NCBI RefSeq assembly: GCF_003597395.2
Contig: NC_133770.1
Coordinates: forward strand, 85,564,640-85,628,639
DNA from: Chelonoidis abingdonii
Taxonomy: Eukaryota; Chordata; Testudines; Testudinidae
Length of the DNA: 64,000 nucleotides
Reading direction: 5' to 3'
The stretch's first letter is position 1. Each line of letters begins with the position of its first letter. The notes below the pieces were generated by a model. The model was not told where the DNA came from, did not search any database, and was given only the letters and a program-made list of their open reading frames with translations. A program made the position numbers and the translations under genes. Below are positions 58,369 to 64,000 of the stretch, piece by piece.

Positions 58369-59118
58369 ATAAATATTTAGTGCTAATATATCATTTTGAA
58401 TAAAATAATTAACAGTGTCCATTTACTTCACTGATCATTTTATTAAACTCATGTTTGTTCCATATGTATGTGCCAAAGGGTATATTACAAGACACAAATA
58501 GCATTAATATTTGTAAAATCCCTGGTGAACAATCAGCTATTGGAGTAATTAACAACAGAAACAGAAATGACAGCTGCAGCTTCTTCAGTCCACCTTCTCA
58601 ATCATATAAGAAGACAAAGCTTTTGGAAGAGCAAGAGAGTACGTAGGTATCATATTACACTGTCCTTTAACTTTGTCACTAGAAATTAGTCTTATGATTT
58701 TCCCTATACTATATGCAGCATATTCCCAGAAACTTGATACATTGTTAGATCAGTGAATGTGCAACACTAAGCCTTTCATTTCTTAATGAAAGCACCAATA
58801 TAACAAGCACTGCATGTCACAAGATTTCACAAGAGCACTGCATGTCACAAGAGCATTGCATTTCACAAGGGTAGATATAACACATCTCATACTTCCTTCT
58901 CATCACAGGCTAGGCCCTGATTCTCTGTTTCTATACTTAGCACAGAGTGGAGAACCTAAAGGTGGGACAAAGCTGACTTTAAACTACTTTTGCACTACCT
59001 ATATTCTCAGACCTGATGGGGTATTTCCAATGGGTTTGGCTAATTTGCTGGCATTAAATGAAAACAAGAAATATGCCTGTTTACACAGTTATTGTAGTTA
59101 TCATTACATTATCTATAA
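58369..59118. other. Unassigned sequence
   Basis: A short local repeat TTCACAAGAGCACTGCATGT/TTTCACAAG occurs three times at 58815-58870. No gene recognised. Confidence 0.4.
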
Positions 59119-59683
59119 GGATATGATTTAGTCATGAATTACATGACTTTAACGAACCTCTGTGACTCCTTTGGTATCAGCCCCCACAGCCGCAACTGTC
59201 AGTCCCCATTCCCCCCCCCCCCACCTGTGGGGCTCAGGCTTCAGCCCCCATGATGGTCAGCCTCCTACCCCCAGTTATTTTTAGTAAAAGTCATGGACAG
59301 GTCACTGGCTTCTGCGAATTTTTGTTTATTGTCCATGACTTTCATAGGTACAGGCTCTGAGGGTGCTCCAGGAGTGCAATACCCATGAAAAAAAAATAGT
59401 AGGTGCTCAGCACCTCCCAGCAGCCCCACAAATCAGCTCCTCCCCGTCCACCCCCATGGCCTTCCGCCCACTGCAGATCAGCTGTTCAGCAGCGTGCACG
59501 AGGTGCTGCGGGGAAGGGGGAAGAACAGGGATGGGAAGAAGCCAGGCAGGGGTTGGGCCTTGGGGGAAGAGGAGGAGAGGGTGAAGCCTGAGGTGGAGTG
59601 GGGGTCGAACACCCCTGGGGAAATGAGGAAGCCAGCACCTATGGTGACTTTTACTAAAAATAGCCATGACAAAATCTTAACCC
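59119..59683. mobile_element. MITE with GATTTTGTCATG ends, split by hAT MITE
   Basis: Left ATGATTTAGTCATGAATT and right CATGACAAAATCTTAA are imperfectly inverted, and TTTTTAGTAAAAGTCATGGAC (59278) pairs with GTGACTTTTACTAAAAATAG (59644). Contains a C14 run near 59208-59222. The element at 59343-59643 interrupts it. Confidence 0.55.
59343..59643. mobile_element. hAT MITE with 7/8 TSD
   Basis: Starts CATAGGTACAGG and ends GCCAGCACCTATG. Flanks ATGACTTT (59335-59342) and GTGACTTT (59644-59651). Interior shared with 3416-3732. ORFs of 62-86 codons are chance. Confidence 0.85.
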
Positions 59684-60005
59684 TAATTGTCTGGAATCAC
59701 TGGAGTTACCCCAGGCTAAAGCTGGAATAACACAGTGATGAATTGAGTCCTACAAGTGCAAAGTCCAATATGTCTCCAGAAAGTATCGGAGTGTTTAAAC
59801 AAGTGAGAGTTGAGCCCAACTGACTAAGGGTTCAGCTTTCAGTTTAATGGAGAAGAGAGAAAATAAAAGATAAAGTAATGACATGGAATTAGAAATGTCA
59901 TGATAAAAGTTCAAGATTAATCAACAAGCTGAAGGGATCTTGGAAATGTCTATTATTAGGGTAATATATAGAAATGTATGGAAGTAACTTCTCTAAAAGA
60001 GTACT

Positions 60006-60362
60006 TGTGGCAGGGCCTACTCACACCTCTGCTCAAGTCCACAAGCAGCTCAGAGACATTTATGCTGTTAAAACACCCGGTGCAGCTTATTTACAATGTT
60101 GGTTCCCACCACCCTTGTACACTATTCAGCCTTACACCTGCAGTCTTATAGAGCCCTTAGATCCTGAGGCAAACTGGGAAGAACATCCCTCGCTCTCTGC
60201 TTCCTCCCTTCCTCTGCTATTTGTACCATCTGCCTAATGGCCTAACTAGCTTCTTAGTTCTCCTCAGCCCACCACCTAGGCACAAGAATTCTTAACATGG
60301 TCTGCTCTGCTGTAATTAATCAGGATGCTGGATCAACTGCTTTTGCCCAGCACTCTGTTACA
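60006..60362 (-). mobile_element. Probable solo LTR, TSD GTAC(T/C)
   Basis: TGTGGCAG at left, CTGTTACA at right (six of eight inverted). Flanks GTACT (60001-60005) and GTACC (60363-60367). Orientation is tentative. Confidence 0.55.
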
Positions 60363-60397
60363 GTACCATACAGCAGACTATAATCAATGGATTAGCG

Positions 60398-60892
60398 CAG
60401 AGGTTCCCAAACGTTTCCTATTGCGCACCCCCTTCCAGATCTACCAGCTACCCATAAACCCCTTCCCTTCTCGTCACTGATACTTTGTGTGTTCTTAACA
60501 CTGACTGTCTTTAGCCATCGGTCCATATTTCACTGTTACGTACAGATATAGTTATAGTGTGACATATACAACTGGAAAAAACAACAACCCTGAGTTAGAC
60601 TGGACAGTTGCTGAGTAACTGAACCCACGGTGATTGGAGGTGAGGGCTCTGTATGTCACTGTCTCTGCGTATGTGTTCTCATTGGTACATCTTGAAGAAA
60701 ATTAACTACTGTACTGTATTTTATATAGCAAATTCCCACAGTTTTAAAGCTTTGTCTGAGTAGCATATTATGAAAATACAATAAATAAAGTAAATAAATA
60801 AAATCCACTATTACACAATTTCTCCCAGATACCTTCCAGAGATGTCTCGCGTACCTCCCAAGGATAGGCATACCACAGTTTCGGAACCCTTG
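60398..60892. mobile_element. Non-autonomous hAT element with 7/8 TSD
   Basis: Starts CAGAGGTTCCCAAACG and ends CAGTTTCGGAACCCTTG. Flanks GATTAGCG (60390-60397) and GATTAGGG (60893-60900). The AT-rich interior has several AATAAA motifs near 60780-60805. Confidence 0.85.
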
Positions 60893-60921
60893 GATTAGGG
60901 TCTAAGACTAGTTAGCATTTA

Positions 60922-61216
60922 GGGTATGTCTGCACTGCAGCTGGAAGCATGCTTCCCAATGCAGATGTGACACGTGTGTGCTAGCTCACCTTAAGCTAGC
61001 ATGCAAAAAACAGCAGTTTAGCCAGGAACAGCACAGGTGGCAGCTCAGGTTAGCTGCCCAAATCCAGGTGGGTTTTTACTCAGGAGGCTAGACCAAGCTG
61101 TTGCCTGTGCTACCCTGGGCTATGCTGCTATTTTTAGCAAGATAGCTGAGGCAGAATGAGGAAGTATGTCTACCTGTGTGGGGAAGCACACTCCCAGCTG
61201 CAGTGTAGACATACCC
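60922..61216. mobile_element. Harbinger-type MITE, perfect TTA target
   Basis: Ends GGGTATGTCTGCACTGCAG and CTGCAGTGTAGACATACCC; TTA on both sides (60919-60921, 61217-61219). 295 bp. Same subfamily as 19908-20210. Confidence 0.88.
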
Positions 61217-61219
61217 TTA

Positions 61220-61565
61220 GAAGCCATCTGTGGCCACGCACCTTCTCTGCACACCCCCTTGTGGAGTGGCACAGTTCAACAGTGGCTCTGCCTCTGTCTC
61301 CCTCCAGATCTTCCACTGATCCCTCAGCCTCCAGCACTTCCCAGGAGGAGATGACTTGCCCTCCAGCTAGGTCACATAAAAGCCCACCCCTTTCAGGGTA
61401 CCCAATACCCAACATAAACACAAAGAAACAAACTCTTCCACCCTTCCTGGGCTCAGTGCTTTACAGACTCTTCACCTTTCCCAGGTTCTGCAGTGTCCCA
61501 AGAAAACACACACTTCCTCCCTTCCTGGGATCATGCAGACCTATGTCAGCCGTTGGCAGCCAAAC
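61220..61565. other. Unresolved retroelement-like sequence
   Basis: CACATAAAAGCCCACCCC near 61375 and repeated CTTCCTGGG blocks look like LTR material, but no ends or TSD could be set. It abuts the CR1 that begins at about 61566. Confidence 0.35.
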
Positions 61566-63601
61566 AAAGCAATCCAGGAAGTTTTTGGAGAGTTGAGAAC
61601 AGCTTCCTGCTGCAAGTGCTGGAGGAACCAACTAGGGACCGTGCTTCTCTTGACCTGCTACTCACAAACAGGGAAGAATTGGTAGGGGAAGTAGAGGTGG
61701 GTGGCAACCTGAGCTGCAGCAACCATGAGATGGTTGAGTTCACGATCCTGGCAAAAGGAGGAAAGGAGAGCAGCAGAATGCGGACCCTAGATTTCAGAAA
61801 AGCAGACTTTGACTCCCTCAGGGAACTGATGGGCAGGATCCCCTGGGAGGCTAATATGAGGGGGAAAGGAGTCCAGGAGAGTTGGGTGTATTTTAAAGAA
61901 GCCTTATTAAGGGTGCAGGAACAAAACCATCCCTAGGGGCAAAAAGAATAGCAAATATGGCAGGCGGCCAGCTTGGCTTAACAGAAAAATCTTTGGTGAG
62001 TTTAAACACAAAAAGGAAGCTTACAAGAAGTGGAAACTTGCACAGATTAATAGGGAGGAGTATAAATATATTGCTTGAGCATACAGGGGTGTAATCAGGA
62101 AGGCCAAAGCACAGTTGGAGTTGCAGCTAGCAAGGGATGTGAAGGGTAACAAGAAGGGTTTCTACAGGTATGTTAGCAACAAGAAGGTCAGGGAAAGTGT
62201 GAGACCCTTCTTGAATGGGGGAGGCAACCTAGTGACAGATCATGTGAAAAAAGCTGAAGTACTCAATGCTTTTTTTGCCTCAGTCTTCATAGACAAAGTT
62301 AGTTCCCAGACTGCTGCACTGGGCAGCACAGTTGGGGAAGAGATGAGTAGCCCTCCGTGGTGAAAGAACAGGTTAAGGACTATTTAGAAAGCTGGACATG
62401 CACAAGTCCATGGGTCAGAATCTAATGCATTGAGAGTGCTGAGGAGGTTGGCTGATGTGCTTGCAGAGTCATTAGCCATTATCTTTGACAACTCATGGCG
62501 ACTGGGGTAGGTCCTGGACGACTGGAAAAAGGCAAACATAGTACCCATCTTTAAAAATGGGAAGAAGGAGAATCCGGGGAACTACAGACTGGTCAGCCTC
62601 ACCTTAGTCCCTGGAAAAATCATGGAGCAGGTCCTCAAGGAATTCATTTTGAAGCACTTGGAGGACAGGAAGGTCATCAGGAACAGTCAACATGGATTCA
62701 CCAGGGACAAGTCATGCCTGACCAACCTGATTGTCTTCTACGATAACTGGCTCTGTGGATATGGAGAAAGAGGTGAATATGATATATCTTGACTTTAGCA
62801 AAGCTTTGATACGCTATCCCACAGTATTCTTGCCAGCAAGTTAAAAATGTATGGATTGGAAGAATGGACTATAAGGTGGTGTGGAAGAAAATGCAGTATT
62901 CACTCTTAGGTTGTTTGCAACATGTCAGAGACAGTTTATTCTCAAGCAATTGCAAGAGGGAAAGTGCGCATGGACATGGATTCCCCCTTCCTAGGCAGAT
63001 CTCTGCCAGATAAACAATTAGGGCAAGCATTTATACCTTTTGTTGCATACAATAATGATCAACAGCCGCATCTTGTTTATAAATATTCCTTCCTGATATC
63101 TTACTTTTCTCAATAGTTCCTGCTACTGTCTGCCTTCCATTCTTATCTAACACAAGATCAAACAGCATCTCTTACAGTTTTCCTGCTCACTTCCCACTGA
63201 CCCAGGCCCTGCCTTAAAGTCTCGCATTATTAGAGTTACAGTTAGCTTGACTCTTGCTCTATTCTGTTGAAAACTAAGATGTCTGCATCCAAATTCCCTT
63301 TATCCCTTTTTCCACTTCCACACTGGATAGATCGTTGAGCTCAATGGGTAGTGATCAACAGTTCGATGTCTAGTTGGCAGCCAGTATCAAGTGGAGTGTT
63401 TTGTTCAACATCTTCATTAATGATCTGAATGATGGGATGGATTGCACCCTCAGCAAGTTCGTGGATGACATTAAGCTGGAGGGAGAGAGAGATATACTGG
63501 AGGGTAGGGATAGGATCCAGAGTGATCTAGACAAATTGGAGGACTGGGCCAAAAGAAATCTGATGAGGCTCAGCAAGGACAAGTGCAGAGTCCTGCATTA
63601 G
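61566..63601 (+). pseudogene. CR1 ORF2 endonuclease/reverse transcriptase relic
   Basis: First block (to 61936): LLQVLEEPTRDRASLDLLLT, CSNHEMVEFTI, LDFRKADFDSLRELMGRIPW, the end of the endonuclease and linker. Second (62115-62363): [34 protein letters not shown]. Then, in shifting frames, the reverse-transcriptase entry (WRLG-like, [18 protein letters not shown]), [12 protein letters not shown] and a broken DFSKALI block. After the LTR: LFNIFINDLNDGMDCTLSKF, VDDIKLEG (palm C, with VDD where FADD is usual), DLDKLEDWAKRNLMRLSKDK. About 26 bases coding for the PQG-SVLGP palm block are deleted near 63397. Dead copy with several frameshifts. Confidence 0.85.
62880..63322 (-). mobile_element. Solo LTR (443 bp) inserted in CR1
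   Basis: TGTGGAAG at left and CTTCCACA at right are perfect 8-bp inverted LTR ends. Flanks GTGG and CTGG match at three of four. On the minus strand a polyadenylation motif AATAAA (in GAGAATAAACTGTCTCTG) lies about 60 bases before the end, giving minus orientation. CR1 coding resumes immediately after. Confidence 0.8.
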
Positions 63602-63794
63602 GACAGAAGAATCCCATGCACTGCTACAGGCTGGCAGAAGCGGTGCCAGACTTTCTGGTGCCCTGGCAGAATTCGGGGGGTGGCATTTTGTGCGTGTAGG
63701 GGACTGCGGAAGACTGTGTCATGGCCTAGCTAGGGTGTCTCTGCTTTCTCGGCGGCCTTGTGAAAAGCCCCTGCTTGCTAAGTGGCCGGTCATT

Positions 63795-64000
63795 GTAGGA
63801 CACGGCATGCCAGTTATAACTTGCTTTTAACTGGTTGAAACCAGTTTGTATGGCCTTAGGCCAAAGGGCGGACATAGCCTGTGGGAAGTCCCTTTTTGCA
63901 TATGTATGAGTTGCTTTTGTATTGTGTATATATAGCTGTATGCTCCCGGTCCGCCTTTGGACTCCGACCCAGGCCGAGCTGAGCTTCGGTGCTGGGTTCC
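63795..64000 (+). mobile_element. Start of a retrovirus-like LTR, cut by window edge
   Basis: Begins TGTAGGACACGGCATGCC; a TATA-like GTATATATAGCTG at about 63925 is followed by TCCGCCTTTGGACTCCGACC, the usual U3-to-R layout. The 3' end is beyond the window. Confidence 0.55.

Larger units (their letters stand above)
61566..63637 (+). mobile_element. CR1-like LINE, truncated at both ends, split by LTR
   Basis: ORF2 sequence runs from AGCAATCCAGGAAGTTTTTG to AGAATCCCATGCACTGCTAC. The 3' untranslated region and tail are missing and the sequence passes into hAT-like GGTGCCAGACTTTCTGG. A solo LTR at 62880-63322 splits it. Opposite in orientation to the CR1 at 16940-18308. Confidence 0.85.

Overview
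This window is non-coding or intronic DNA from a reptile-grade vertebrate, most probably a turtle. I found no convincing host exon, tRNA, rRNA, operon or CRISPR array. The assignment rests on repeats: CR1 LINE tails ending in copies of TGATTCTA, a tRNA-derived SINE with a CR1-like tail, many hAT and PIF/Harbinger-type miniature elements whose ends read like GTCTACACT, and several LTR families I associate with turtle genomes. Family names come from memory of such repeats; target-site duplications (TSDs), terminal inverted repeats (TIRs) and motifs were read directly from the sequence.

Layout. 1-16 kb: an LTR-like repeat cut by the window edge, several miniature elements (a hAT element inside a SINE at 2440-2795; a hAT element with a perfect TSD at 9958-10162), and a solo LTR at 13849-14642. 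16-31 kb: a minus-strand CR1 reverse-transcriptase relic (16940-18308), several minus-strand LTRs, a 100-N gap, and a decayed LTR retrotransposon with a gag relic and a proline-tRNA-type primer site (27796-30224). 30.7-33.3 kb: a hAT element with a perfect 8-bp TSD that swallowed two solo LTRs. 33-39 kb: mostly unrecognised AT-rich DNA.

39.4-46.5 kb holds two neighbouring hAT transposons. The first (39410-42081) has kept a zinc-finger N-terminus and the dimerisation C-terminus but lost the catalytic middle, and has a CR1 inside it. The second is a longer, frameshifted ZMYM-like transposase interrupted by an LTR. 48.2-51.1 kb is a large Harbinger-like element containing a 984-N gap, apparently inserted in a smaller relative.

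51-64 kb: a LINE relic of L2 type, TA-flanked miniature elements, a second copy of the LTR family seen at 13.8 kb, nested hAT elements at 59-61 kb, a plus-strand CR1 interrupted by a solo LTR (61.6-63.6 kb) and the start of another LTR at the right edge.

Nothing here works together as a gene system. The main value of the window is a layered insertion record in which relative ages can be read from nesting, plus one internally deleted transposase that could, before decay, have encoded a DNA-binding dimer without catalysis.
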